Positions 18,847 to 27,387 of a stretch of 64,000 nucleotides of DNA are shown here, piece after piece. The notes under the pieces were generated by a model. That model was given only the letters and a program-made list of their open reading frames with translations, had not been told where the DNA came from and did not search any database. How positions within the stretch are numbered: position 1 is the stretch's first letter; each line of letters begins with the position of its first letter. This DNA comes from an uncultured SAR86 cluster bacterium. GTDB taxonomy: Bacteria > Pseudomonadota > Gammaproteobacteria > Magnimaribacterales > D2472. The position numbers and the translations under genes are program-made. Where the stretch lies: NCBI GenBank assembly GCA_902627055.1, contig CACOHS010000001.1, forward strand, positions 186,001 to 250,000, in the 5' to 3' direction.

Positions 18847-20110
18847 ATCAAGATTTCTGCTAGGAATCCTATGTATTTATGCTCTCAACTTAGAGGCAGT
18901 CAATAAGGTTTCTTTCCAAAATATTTCTGAGCTTGAGTCTGGAAACTTAAGAATAGTATTTAACTTAGATAAAATTGCTTTGATTAACTCATATGCCTTA
19001 GATGATCCTTCCAGGATAGTCATTGATTTAAAAAATACTGAAATTGGTGAGCCTATTCAATCTGAATCATTTTCACCAGTTAAATTAGTCAGAGCCACTG
19101 AAGTTGGAGGCACTACTCGAATTGTGATCGATTTGAGAGGATCTGTGTATTGGAAAAAACCTTGGCAGGTAAAACATAAAGATCGTATTGATTTGATTTT
19201 AGAGATTAAAAGAGACAAAAAGATTTCTCAAAATTTACGCGATATTGTTGTAGCTATAGATGCTGGTCATGGCGGCAGAGATCCAGGAGCTGTTGGAAAG
19301 AGCATCTTAGAAAAAGATATAACACTCTTGATCGCAAAAGAATTAGAGCGAACCTTAGAAAATACATATGGGTATAAACCTGAAATGATAAGGCCTGATG
19401 ATAGATTCGTAGACTTAGATGATAGATATCAAAATGCTAGAAAGCTTGGGGCTGACTTGTTCGTTTCTATTCATGCTGATGCTTTTAGGCTTTCATCTGT
19501 AAAGGGTGCATCTGTTTATGTTTGGGCAGAGGAAGCCTCTTCAATTACAGCAGCAACCTTATCAAAAGATAAATTAGCTTCCAGTCCGGAAGTACAATCA
19601 AAAATCGGTAAATTAGATGTAAGAGATTTTGATGAAGATGCAGCTCGAACTATCTATCAAATAGCTTATGAAGCCAAGATAGACAGTAGTATTATTTTGG
19701 CAGAAAAAATATTAGAACAACTGAAAAAAGATCCTTACACAAAGATGCATAAGCCGAACGTAGAATTTGCAGATTTCAGAGTTTTAAAATCAATAGATAT
19801 TCCATCCGTTCTTGTGGAATCTGGTTTCATTTCTAATCCAGATGATGCTAAAAGATTGGCAGGCAAAGCTGGAAGAAGGATGATTGCAAGAAGTATATTT
19901 TTAGGTATTCATAATTATTTTAAAATCAAACCTAAGCCTAATACTTTCATGGCATCTCTTCCAAAATATGTTGAATACGAAATTCAAAAAGGAGATGTAA
20001 TTTCAGAAATTGCAATACGTTTTGGTGTTACTATTGATGATATTATTAATTTAAATAACTTAAAAAATAAAAGTATTTATCCTGGGCAAATAATTCAAAT
20101 TTCAATCTAA
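18833..20110 (+). CDS. amiB: N-acetylmuramoyl-L-alanine amidase (AmiB/C type) with LysM
   Basis: 425 residues from the ATG at 18833, chosen because it gives a proper signal peptide (basic KITRSR then a hydrophobic core ending before EAVNK); an upstream TTG would spoil it. Domain order: AMIN targeting domain (about 25-120), Amidase_3 zinc hydrolase (about 140-360) with DAGHGGRDPGA, SIHAD and VESGFISN supplying His/Glu ligands, then a C-terminal LysM (about 380-425). It cleaves the lactyl-peptide bond of murein to split daughter cells, normally activated by EnvC or NlpD, which are not in the window. It overlaps tsaE by 14 bases. Confidence 0.92.
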   Translation: MKITRSRFLLGILCIYALNLEAVNKVSFQNISELESGNLRIVFNLDKIALINSYALDDPSRIVIDLKNTEIGEPIQSESFSPVKLVRATEVGGTTRIVIDLRGSVYWKKPWQVKHKDRIDLILEIKRDKKISQNLRDIVVAIDAGHGGRDPGAVGKSILEKDITLLIAKELERTLENTYGYKPEMIRPDDRFVDLDDRYQNARKLGADLFVSIHADAFRLSSVKGASVYVWAEEASSITAATLSKDKLASSPEVQSKIGKLDVRDFDEDAARTIYQIAYEAKIDSSIILAEKILEQLKKDPYTKMHKPNVEFADFRVLKSIDIPSVLVESGFISNPDDAKRLAGKAGRRMIARSIFLGIHNYFKIKPKPNTFMASLPKYVEYEIQKGDVISEIAIRFGVTIDDIINLNNLKNKSIYPGQIIQISI

Positions 20111-20973
20111 TGTGGGATCTTAAAAATAAAACAGTTGTCATTTCGGGAGCCACCAATGGTATTGGAAAAGCTGCAGCTATTGAGCTCTCAAAAGAATATC
20201 CGAAACTAATTTTTACCTATCGAAATGAAAGTCTTGCTAAGGGTCTTCTTGGTGAGATTAAAGATTCATCACCAGATACTCAAGTTCACTCAGTTTATTG
20301 TGACTTTTCAAATCAGGACTCTATAAAAAAATGTACTGAAGAAATCAATGGTCTTTGCGAAAGCATTGATGTCCTTGTTAATAATGCTGGTGTTGTAAAT
20401 ACTTCATATCACGAAACAAGTGACGGAATTGAAAATACATTTGCAGTCAATCATCTTGGATATTTTCTTTTTACTAACCTACTTTTGCATAAATTAAAAG
20501 GAGAGAATGAGACAAGAATTATAAATGTCTCTTCTGCTGCTCATTCATTTGTTAAAGAAATGCAATGGGGGGATATAAATTTTAAAAATAATTTTAAGCA
20601 AGGTTTAAGATGTTATGGGCAATCTAAGCTTGCTAACTTACTTTTTACAAGATACCTAGCAATTAAATTATCCACAGAAAATATTACAGTTAATGCAATT
20701 CATCCGGGGGGTGTAAACACCTCACTTGGAAGTCAAAATAAAGTTTGGTATAGCAAACCTTTAAGATTAATTTTAAGGCCCTTTTTTAGATCGCCATTGA
20801 AAGGTGCAGAGAGCATTATCTATCTTGCTACCAAGCAAGACGATGGAGTAACAGGAGAATACTTTGTTGATTCAAAAATACATAAGTCGTCCTCTTATTC
20901 AAAAAATCTTGAAGAAGCCCACAAGCTTTGGAGTCTTTCTGAAGAAATGGTTGGGCAAACATTTGATCTTTAG
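20110..20973 (+). CDS. short-chain dehydrogenase/reductase, retinol-dehydrogenase-like
   Basis: 287 residues. Cofactor motif SGATNGIGKAA near residue 12, NNAGV near 92, and catalytic Ser/Tyr/Lys in NVSSAA and YGQSKLAN. The insert pattern TSDGIENTFAVNHLGYF places it near the RDH11-14/WWOX-like SDR subgroup, often NADP-dependent and acting on lipid aldehydes or ketones; substrate not known. Its ATG shares one base with the amidase stop codon, so it is the last gene of the nnr-tsaE-amiB operon. Its TAG stop overlaps the convergent priA stop by 4 bases. Confidence 0.85.
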   Translation: MWDLKNKTVVISGATNGIGKAAAIELSKEYPKLIFTYRNESLAKGLLGEIKDSSPDTQVHSVYCDFSNQDSIKKCTEEINGLCESIDVLVNNAGVVNTSYHETSDGIENTFAVNHLGYFLFTNLLLHKLKGENETRIINVSSAAHSFVKEMQWGDINFKNNFKQGLRCYGQSKLANLLFTRYLAIKLSTENITVNAIHPGGVNTSLGSQNKVWYSKPLRLILRPFFRSPLKGAESIIYLATKQDDGVTGEYFVDSKIHKSSSYSKNLEEAHKLWSLSEEMVGQTFDL

Positions 20974-22946
20974 AACTCTGTAGGGTCGATATTAATACTC
21001 CATCGAACTTTTTTGAAAATTTTATTTTTGTCTGCTGTCAATGAGTTTGCTAGATCAGCTAAAAGCTTATTTAAACCCGTCCTAGTATTTGCCTGAATAA
21101 CCAAGTGATGATGATATGAGCCTCTTACTTTGGATTGCATGGCTGGAATAGGCCCAATGACAATGCAATTAGTGGCGTCAATGAATTTCTTTGTTTGAAT
21201 TAACATGTCTAGGTTTGTTTGAGCATTTGGAGATACTGCCTTAATGGTTGCTTCAAATGAATAAGGTGGCTGATTCATTAATTGACGCTGCTTCATGAGT
21301 GATTTAGTAAAATTTAAATAATTTCCACTTCTAAGCTGCAATAAGTTCTGATCATTTGTGTACCTAGATTGAACCAGAACTGTTGCATTACCATCCAAAC
21401 GTCCTGCCCTACCAGCTACCTGGATTAATTGTTGTCCCATTTCTTCTAAAGCAGATGAATTTAGACTTGTGATGCCTTGGTCCACATTTACTGCTACAAC
21501 TAACTCTAAATTTGGAAAATCATGTCCCTTAATAAGCATTTGAGTGCCTATAAGAATTCCTGTATCAGAATTATTGATTTCTGAGAGTATTGTTTCTAAG
21601 GAGCCAACTTTTGTTGTTGAGTCCCGATCCAGCCTATAAATAGGTGAATTAGGAAAAATTTCTTTTAAGGTTTTCTCTAGTTGTTCTGTGCCTGTTCCAT
21701 GAAAGGATAGCTGTGCTTTTGAACAGCTTGGGCAATGAGTAGGAACTCCGAAGGCGGAATCACACCGATGACAAATTAATCGAGAGGCTTGATAATGAAA
21801 TACTAAGCTTGAATCACAACTATTACACATGGCTTTCCAATCACAATATGAGCATATGAATTGCGGCGCAAAGCCCCGCCGATTAATAAATATCATGGCT
21901 TGCTTATTTTGATTAAGGGTTCGATTTATAGCATCTATGGCCTGCGGAGCTAGGCCACTGACTAAGTTCACCTCATTAATATCAAGAATTGAAAATTTTG
22001 GGGGACTTTTTTGAGTCACTCTTTTGGTTAAACTAATAGATTGAAACTTTTTGTCATCAACCAGTTTTAGTGTTCTCAAGGATGGAGTTGCTGAACCAAG
22101 GATTATTGGAATTTTTATTGTTTGTGCTCGTTTAATTGCAATGTCTCTTGCAGAAAATTTAAAGCCTTCTTGTTGTTTATATGATGCATCATGCTCTTCA
22201 TCAACAATAATAAGTCCTAGTTTTGATGCTGGTAACATCACAGCAGAGCGTGTGCCAATAATAATTTTTATTTCACCGTTCTTAAACTTTTTCCAAACTT
22301 TGTAACGAGCAGTAGGCGTCATTTTAGAATGATAAATACCTACTAAATCTCCAAATTGATTTCTAACTCTGCTTTCCAGTTGAGGAGTTAAAGCAATTTC
22401 AGGAGCTAAAACCAAGACCGACTTATTATTTAATAATTTTTCATATATACATCTTATGTAAATCTCGGTTTTACCTGAACCGGTCACCCCATATAAAAGA
22501 GTGGGCATGAAACCTTGCAGTTTATTTATAAACTTTACAGCTTTAACCTGTTCTGAATTTAAGGTTGTTTCAAAATCTAGATTCTTTTCTATAATTTTCT
22601 TGTTGTCATCTAAGATGCTAACTTCATAAGTATTTTTTATTTGCCTGAGATGAGTAGGTAAAAATGAGATAACTACCTCTCCTATTGGATGTAAATAGTA
22701 ATTAGACGCCCATTTAAAAATTTTAAGTTCTGTTTTAGAAAATACTGGTCCGTCATCTAGCACCATGTGTATAGGTTTTGTTTGTATGTCTGAGTTAGAA
22801 ACGGTCTCAGTGACAACACCCAGTTTATTTGTTTTACCGAATTTTACGGCAACTCTGGTACCTGGAATAATCTCCTGATTAGAGTGATAGGTAAAGGTTT
22901 GCCTGAGTGGGACAGCTATAGCTACATTGTAAAAAAATTTATTCAT
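20970..22946 (-). CDS. priA: primosomal replication-restart helicase PriA
   Basis: 658 residues (E. coli 732). Superfamily 2 helicase motifs: Walker A GVTGSGKTEIY, DEEH box VDEEHDASYK, GSATPSL, and the C-terminal helicase blocks LIGTQMLIKGHDFPNL and QVAGRAGR. Between the lobes is the zinc-binding insert with paired cysteines (CSYC, CNSC, CHRC, CPSC). The N-terminal 3'-DNA-binding domain begins FYNVAIAVPLRQTFTY. PriA reloads the replisome at stalled forks. It is divergent from the L31 gene, 57 bases apart, the usual priA/rpmE neighbourhood. Confidence 0.96.
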   Translation of the reverse strand: MNKFFYNVAIAVPLRQTFTYHSNQEIIPGTRVAVKFGKTNKLGVVTETVSNSDIQTKPIHMVLDDGPVFSKTELKIFKWASNYYLHPIGEVVISFLPTHLRQIKNTYEVSILDDNKKIIEKNLDFETTLNSEQVKAVKFINKLQGFMPTLLYGVTGSGKTEIYIRCIYEKLLNNKSVLVLAPEIALTPQLESRVRNQFGDLVGIYHSKMTPTARYKVWKKFKNGEIKIIIGTRSAVMLPASKLGLIIVDEEHDASYKQQEGFKFSARDIAIKRAQTIKIPIILGSATPSLRTLKLVDDKKFQSISLTKRVTQKSPPKFSILDINEVNLVSGLAPQAIDAINRTLNQNKQAMIFINRRGFAPQFICSYCDWKAMCNSCDSSLVFHYQASRLICHRCDSAFGVPTHCPSCSKAQLSFHGTGTEQLEKTLKEIFPNSPIYRLDRDSTTKVGSLETILSEINNSDTGILIGTQMLIKGHDFPNLELVVAVNVDQGITSLNSSALEEMGQQLIQVAGRAGRLDGNATVLVQSRYTNDQNLLQLRSGNYLNFTKSLMKQRQLMNQPPYSFEATIKAVSPNAQTNLDMLIQTKKFIDATNCIVIGPIPAMQSKVRGSYHHHLVIQANTRTGLNKLLADLANSLTADKNKIFKKVRWSINIDPTEF

Positions 22947-22952
22947 ATGTAT

Positions 22953-22980
22953 TTGTAAACCTAGCTGTATTTGTTATAGT
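22953..22980 (+). promoter_or_regulatory. candidate sigma-70 promoter for rpmE2
   Basis: TTGTAA (22953-22958) and TATAGT (22975-22980) separated by 16 bases in the 57-base priA/rpmE2 gap. Transcription would start near 22987, about 17 bases before the ATG at 23004. Both hexamers differ from consensus by two or fewer positions. This is a pattern match only. Confidence 0.45.
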
Positions 22981-23003
22981 TCTCATCCAAAATTTATTTT
23001 AAT

Positions 23004-23480
23004 ATGAAAACAGGCATACATCCTCAAACCCGTGAAGTGCTATTCCATGATGTTGGTGTAGACAAATACTTCCTTATTCGTTCGACTGTAAGCACAACTC
23101 AGACAAAAAAATGGGAGGACGGTAATACATATCCATATTATGTTCTTGATGTCTCCTCTGCTTCTCATCCTTTCTACACTGGTAAGCAAAAAATGCTTGA
23201 TTCTGGTGGAAGAGTGAAGAAATTCCAAGATCGTTTTGGTGCATCGGGCGCTACAAAGCCTAAAGCTAAAAAAGCTGAAGCCAAAGCTGAGGAAGCCGCT
23301 ACAGAGGAAAAAGCAGAAGAAGCAGTAGAGGCTCCTGTCGAAGAGGTTGTTGAAGAAACTGCTAAGAAAGCTGAAGTTGAAGATGTTGTTGAGGAAACTC
23401 CTGCAAAAGAGGCCTCTGATGATAATGCTGAAGCAGAAACTGATACTGAATCAGATAACGAAAGCGAAGAGGACAAATAA
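23004..23480 (+). CDS. rpmE2: 50S ribosomal protein bL31 type B with long acidic C-terminal tail
   Basis: 158 residues, twice the usual length. Residues 1-80 are a complete type B L31 ([16 protein letters not shown] start, [24 protein letters not shown] end) without the CxxC zinc site, so the zinc-independent paralogue. Residues 81-158 are low-complexity: first Ala/Lys/Glu-rich, then two imperfect copies of an E-V-V-E-E-T module, then an almost purely acidic end with [12 protein letters not shown]. bL31 sits at the subunit interface (bridge B1b), so the tail would hang near the 30S head. The only L31 gene in view. Confidence 0.9.
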   Translation: MKTGIHPQTREVLFHDVGVDKYFLIRSTVSTTQTKKWEDGNTYPYYVLDVSSASHPFYTGKQKMLDSGGRVKKFQDRFGASGATKPKAKKAEAKAEEAATEEKAEEAVEAPVEEVVEETAKKAEVEDVVEETPAKEASDDNAEAETDTESDNESEEDK

Positions 23481-23484
23481 GCTC

Positions 23485-23940
23485 TTAGTCAACTCCCGAA
23501 CTACCAAATCCTTTAGTCCCTCTATCTGTTTCTGAGAAACCCTTTACAACTCTTAATTTTGCCTGCTTGATTGGCACGAGAATCATTTGAGCAATCCTAT
23601 CACCGCTGCTGACTAAAAAGTCTTCTGTTGATCTATTCCAAAGCGGCACCTTAAGCTCTCCCTGATAGTCAGAATCAATCAAGCCAACTAAATTTCCCAT
23701 AACGATCCCATGTTTAGAGCCCAATCCAGATCTAGGTATCACTAAAGCGGAAAGAGTTGGGTCTTCTATATATATAGAAAAGCCCAACGGGATCAACTGA
23801 CACTCTTGAGGTTTTAAAACAAAACTTTCTTCAACACATGCTCTTAGATCCAAACCTGCCGAACCTTCTGTAGAGTATTCTGGCAATGGAATAGAATCGC
23901 CTATAAGTGGGTTGAGAATTTTAACTTTCAAATCAATCAT
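23485..23940 (-). CDS. dut: deoxyuridine 5'-triphosphate nucleotidohydrolase
   Basis: 151 residues, the E. coli Dut length. All five trimeric dUTPase motifs are present: AGLDLRA (1), [11 protein letters not shown] (2), [13 protein letters not shown] (3, with catalytic Asp and uracil-binding Tyr region), [11 protein letters not shown] (4) and [10 protein letters not shown] (5, C-terminal arm). It removes dUTP and supplies dUMP for thymidylate synthesis. It overlaps the SixA-like gene by 8 bases at its start and ends 4 bases from rpmE2. Confidence 0.96.
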   Translation of the reverse strand: MIDLKVKILNPLIGDSIPLPEYSTEGSAGLDLRACVEESFVLKPQECQLIPLGFSIYIEDPTLSALVIPRSGLGSKHGIVMGNLVGLIDSDYQGELKVPLWNRSTEDFLVSSGDRIAQMILVPIKQAKLRVVKGFSETDRGTKGFGSSGVD

Positions 23941-24427
23941 GGTTGAGTTCCTTGGGAGTAATTAATGATTCGAGATTTAATATACCAGTATCTATATCCT
24001 TCCAATGATTAAAATTAGCAATTTTTGCAAAAGCACAGGTTGGAAACTTCACAATGGATTGATTGGTTAATTGTTCTGTAAGAATATGCAGACCTGGATT
24101 ATGCCCTATGATTAGTAAATTGTTTATTGCGTCATCTTGTTCCTTAATTAACTGAGTAAGGCTAAATGGTGATGCATGATATATAGATTCTTTTAAAGTA
24201 GTTGTTGGAAAATGATCAAGGGAACCCAATACAAGATCAAGGGTTGATTGTGTTCTTTCGCTTGGACTAGATAAAACCAGATCAAATGTAATGTTATGTT
24301 TTTGTATGTGTTTAGACAATAAAATTGCATTGGATATTCCTCTTTTAGATAAAGGGCGATCAAAATCTGCAAGCGCTGCATTGTCCCAACTGGATTTGGC
24401 ATGTCTAAGCAAAAATAAATTTTTCAT
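23933..24427 (-). CDS. SixA-like histidine phosphatase
   Basis: 164 residues. The RHG-type phosphatase signature LRHAKSSW is at residues 6-13 (catalytic His after Arg), followed by the [10 protein letters not shown] block and the second histidine in [10 protein letters not shown]. This matches the SixA branch of the histidine phosphatase superfamily, which dephosphorylates phosphohistidine on signalling or PTS-type proteins; other substrates are possible. It is the first gene of a two-gene unit with dut, divergent from rpmB. Confidence 0.85.
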   Translation of the reverse strand: MKNLFLLRHAKSSWDNAALADFDRPLSKRGISNAILLSKHIQKHNITFDLVLSSPSERTQSTLDLVLGSLDHFPTTTLKESIYHASPFSLTQLIKEQDDAINNLLIIGHNPGLHILTEQLTNQSIVKFPTCAFAKIANFNHWKDIDTGILNLESLITPKELNHD

Positions 24428-24443
24428 TCTTATTCATTCTATC

Positions 24444-24470
24444 TTGCTAAGACTCTCTATGTCCTATAAA
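24444..24470 (+). promoter_or_regulatory. candidate promoter for rpmB
   Basis: TTGCTA (24444-24449) and TATAAA (24465-24470), 15 bases apart, in the 54-base gap between the SixA-like gene and rpmB. The start site would fall about 5 bases before the ATG at 24482, leaving little or no leader. Spacing is short of the optimal 17, so this is tentative. Confidence 0.3.
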
Positions 24471-24481
24471 ATCGCGTTTCT

Positions 24482-24718
24482 ATGAGTAAAGTATGTCAAG
24501 TCACTGGGAAAATGCCTCAAAGCGGTAATCACGTTTCGCATGCGAATAACCGTGTGAAAAGGAAGTTTCTTCCTAATCTTCATACGCACAAATTTTGGGT
24601 TGAGTCTGAAAATAGATTTGTAACTTTGAAGCTATCGACTAAAGGTATGCGCATCATAGACAAAAAAGGCATAGATGAGGTTCTCAAAGATATGAGGTCT
24701 CGCGGTGAAAAAGTCTAA
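24482..24718 (+). CDS. rpmB: 50S ribosomal protein bL28
   Basis: 78 residues, standard L28 length. The conserved start [20 protein letters not shown], the [19 protein letters not shown] core and the TTK-like [14 protein letters not shown] stretch are all present. It is usually followed by rpmG (L33); here the convergent SDR gene abuts the stop codon directly with no intervening base, so rpmG must be elsewhere. Confidence 0.97.
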   Translation: MSKVCQVTGKMPQSGNHVSHANNRVKRKFLPNLHTHKFWVESENRFVTLKLSTKGMRIIDKKGIDEVLKDMRSRGEKV

Positions 24719-25600
24719 CTAATAAACTACTGCCTCCGAGAAATCTCTAGGACCTCCAAGACTTCCCCTATCACTCTTTGGAGTACAATCATCAATATCT
24801 TCAACTCCATATTGATTTCCAACTTCTGCAGCCAAAAGCGTTTTTCCAGATAACTTCATTAGGTTTGGATCATCGTATAACTCATTAATTACTAAGCCAG
24901 CATATTCTTGACTGGCGGCACCCTTCAAAAACTCTGCATATTGCTCTCCATGCATTTCGCTCACCTTCTGAGTCTTCTCATCTTTTACTATTCCTGACCA
25001 CAATGATAATGAGCATATATCATGGGGCTTTAGATCATAAGCCATATCAAAAGCCATTTTATCTATCCCAGCTTTTTGTGCGCCATAGATGGGCCCATGC
25101 ATGTAACACATGGCTCCATGAGAAGAGATTTGAACTATAAGCTTGCCTTTGCTTGCAATCATCAAAGGAGTTAGCGCATGAGACAACAAATAATTTGATT
25201 TAAGTCCAACATCCATCACAGACCAAAGATCAACAGATTTTTCCCAATAAGGTTTTGGCTGAACAAGATCATCATGAATCTGGCATGCTGAGTGAATTAA
25301 GAGATCTAACTCACCAAACTCTTTTTTTATAAAGTCAGAAAGATCCAAAATTTCTTTTGGATTATTCAAATCTATTGGATAAGCAACACCGCGTGCCCCT
25401 TTGGCATCAATTTTTTCAACTGTTTCATCGAGACTACTTTGAATCTCAAATCCGAATTGCTGAACTGTTGATCCCTTTTTTTGACTTCTTGCAGCGCAGA
25501 TAATCGTATCACCATTTCTAGCCATTCCTTCAGCAATACCTTTACCTACTCCCCTGCTAGCACCTGTAACTAAAATTACTCTTTTATTTTTATTAGTCAT
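24719..25600 (-). CDS. short-chain dehydrogenase/reductase, DHRS1-like
   Basis: 293 residues. Cofactor motif TGASRGVGKGIA near residue 13; catalytic Ser in QISSHGAM and Tyr/Lys in YGAQKAG; the following CSLSLWSGIVKDE stretch is the hallmark of the DHRS1 subgroup. Expected NAD(P)-dependent oxidoreductase with unknown substrate. The N-A-G triad after strand 4 is replaced by IHSACQ. A good Shine-Dalgarno (AGGAGAA, 25605-25611 on the minus strand) precedes the ATG. It is a single gene divergent from maf. Confidence 0.85.
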   Translation of the reverse strand: MTNKNKRVILVTGASRGVGKGIAEGMARNGDTIICAARSQKKGSTVQQFGFEIQSSLDETVEKIDAKGARGVAYPIDLNNPKEILDLSDFIKKEFGELDLLIHSACQIHDDLVQPKPYWEKSVDLWSVMDVGLKSNYLLSHALTPLMIASKGKLIVQISSHGAMCYMHGPIYGAQKAGIDKMAFDMAYDLKPHDICSLSLWSGIVKDEKTQKVSEMHGEQYAEFLKGAASQEYAGLVINELYDDPNLMKLSGKTLLAAEVGNQYGVEDIDDCTPKSDRGSLGGPRDFSEAVVY

Positions 25601-25627
25601 ATTATTCTCCTGTTAAAATTGTAATGG

Positions 25628-26224
25628 ATGATCTATCTAGCCTCCAAATCACCTCGAAGAACTGAACTTCTGCAGCAAATTGGTGTTGAGCATCAAATCT
25701 TAGATATCGATGTTGATGAAAAAATTAATCGCTCTAATTCTCCTCAAGACAATGTCAGGGCTCTGTCAGTTTTAAAATGTCAGGAAGGGGTTCGCAAAAT
25801 TATTTCTGAGGGTAAATCTTCATATCCTGTTCTTGCCGCAGATACTATTGTTGTTTTAGGAGATAAAATTTTTGGTAAGCCTCGAGAAGAATCTGATGCG
25901 ATTAGCATATTACTTGAACTTTCTGGAAAAACTCATCTAGTAATGACTGCGGTGACCATTGGCATCATGACTGAAGAAGAAGCTAAATTCCACACAATTA
26001 GTGTTTCGTCGAAGGTTGAATTTGCAAAATTAACTGCGAGTGATTGCAAGGAATACTGCGATACTGGTGAGCCGTTTGATAAAGCAGGTGGCTATGGAAT
26101 TCAAGGATTTGGATCTGCTTTTATAAGAAAAATTAACGGCAGCTATTCAAATATTGTTGGTTTACCCATTCATGAAGTGGTCCAACTTCTAAAAGAGTTA
26201 GGGATTCCCTATTGGAGTAAATAA
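25628..26224 (+). CDS. maf: Maf-family nucleoside triphosphate pyrophosphatase
   Basis: 198 residues. The family start IYLASKSPRRTELLQQIG, the AADTIVVLGDKIFGKPR block and the YCDTGEPFDKAGGYGIQG signature are complete. Maf proteins hydrolyse non-canonical or modified NTPs (dTTP/UTP or m7GTP types) and affect septum formation; the S-P-R-R and Q-G-F motifs fit the dTTP/UTP (YhdE-type) subgroup. Two ATGs overlap at 25624 and 25628; only the second is in frame. Its end is 7 bases from the convergent ubiH. Confidence 0.93.
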   Translation: MIYLASKSPRRTELLQQIGVEHQILDIDVDEKINRSNSPQDNVRALSVLKCQEGVRKIISEGKSSYPVLAADTIVVLGDKIFGKPREESDAISILLELSGKTHLVMTAVTIGIMTEEEAKFHTISVSSKVEFAKLTASDCKEYCDTGEPFDKAGGYGIQGFGSAFIRKINGSYSNIVGLPIHEVVQLLKELGIPYWSK

Positions 26225-26231
26225 TAGTTTT

Positions 26232-27380
26232 TTAAATTTTGTGCGTGCCTGATGCGTGCAAAATAAAATTTTTCTTTAAAAAACTTATATTATCAACCAT
26301 CTTTAATCCTACATTACGCCCCAACCTCAGATAAGGATTATCTTGCTGGAAGAGATTAAAAAGAAAATCGACTCCTCTTATCATTGATGCATTCAATGTT
26401 TTTCTTCTAAGTTCATATTTCTTCAAAAACGCTAGTTTACCAATCTCTTGATCTGCATTAATGGCTCTCTCAATTTCTTCGGCAAGAATCATCGCATCCG
26501 AAATACCCAAATTAATGCCCTGACCAGCCAATGGGTGAATAGAATGAGCAGCATCAGCAATGACGCAAACTCCATGATCACAGTACTCATTTAGATGATG
26601 AGCTGATAATGGAAATGACAATAATTCACTCCTCACTTTCATTCGGCAAGATATTTTTTTTTCAAATTTTTCTAAATGTTGTGAAATGTTATCTTGATTT
26701 AAATCAGTAGCAAGCTCTTTCGGCATTGACCAAACCACAGAAAATAGATTTGTATCCGAATCATTTTTATATGGCATCAATGCAAAAATTTCTTGCTCAT
26801 AAAACACTTGAATGGCTTCATCTTCTCTTATATTAGCTATTTCTACCAAGAAGGTTTTGGCTATTTGTTGATAATCCCGAGAAAAATTATCTGAGGCAAC
26901 AGACTTAGCCAAAGTAGAATTTCTCCCTTCAGCAATCACAAGAAGATCTGTATCAAGAATTGTTTCATTGCTTAATGAAACATGAACTTTTGAATCTATT
27001 AGCTGAAAAGAAGTTACTTCATCGCCAATGGATGTAAAAGATTCAACCTCAGTAGCTAATGCTTCTCTTAAATCGTTGAAGCCAAATACTTTCGCTAAAT
27101 ATCCTATATTTGCCTCTTTTGAGTTAAAAGATAATTTTCCAGATCCAGACCCATCAAAAATATTCATTTCTTGAATTACAGATGAGGAACTTGTAATACC
27201 TAATTGATCCAGTCTTTCGCAGGCACTTAAATTTAGTGTCAATGACCTTATGTGATCATCTTTAGAAGCAATGTAAGGATTTTTTTCAATAATTTGAAAA
27301 GGTATGTTCCGAGCAGCTAGCTCTAGACCCAAAAAGGATCCAACAATTCCGCCTCCAGAAATTAATACAGATTGGGTCAT
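26232..27380 (-). CDS. ubiH: UbiH/UbiF-family FAD-dependent ubiquinone hydroxylase
   Basis: 382 residues. Group A flavin monooxygenase: FAD-binding ISGGGIVGSFLGLELA at residues 7-22, the conserved DG-type region, and the second FAD motif GVCVIADAAHSIHPLAGQG. It hydroxylates the ring of a ubiquinone precursor. The pepP-ubiH order (7-base gap) is conserved in enterobacteria and pseudomonads and supports UbiH over UbiF or UbiI, but streamlined genomes may use one broad hydroxylase, so regiospecificity is uncertain. It acts with ubiE, ubiJ, ubiB and ubiK found elsewhere in this window. Confidence 0.88.
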   Translation of the reverse strand: MTQSVLISGGGIVGSFLGLELAARNIPFQIIEKNPYIASKDDHIRSLTLNLSACERLDQLGITSSSSVIQEMNIFDGSGSGKLSFNSKEANIGYLAKVFGFNDLREALATEVESFTSIGDEVTSFQLIDSKVHVSLSNETILDTDLLVIAEGRNSTLAKSVASDNFSRDYQQIAKTFLVEIANIREDEAIQVFYEQEIFALMPYKNDSDTNLFSVVWSMPKELATDLNQDNISQHLEKFEKKISCRMKVRSELLSFPLSAHHLNEYCDHGVCVIADAAHSIHPLAGQGINLGISDAMILAEEIERAINADQEIGKLAFLKKYELRRKTLNASMIRGVDFLFNLFQQDNPYLRLGRNVGLKMVDNISFLKKNFILHASGTHKI

Positions 27381-27387
27381 ATCAAGT

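Noticed and set aside
23174-23476. Ser/Ala-rich 100-codon frame antisense to the L31 tail
   Set aside because: Low-complexity mirror of the Glu/Ala repeat; not a gene.
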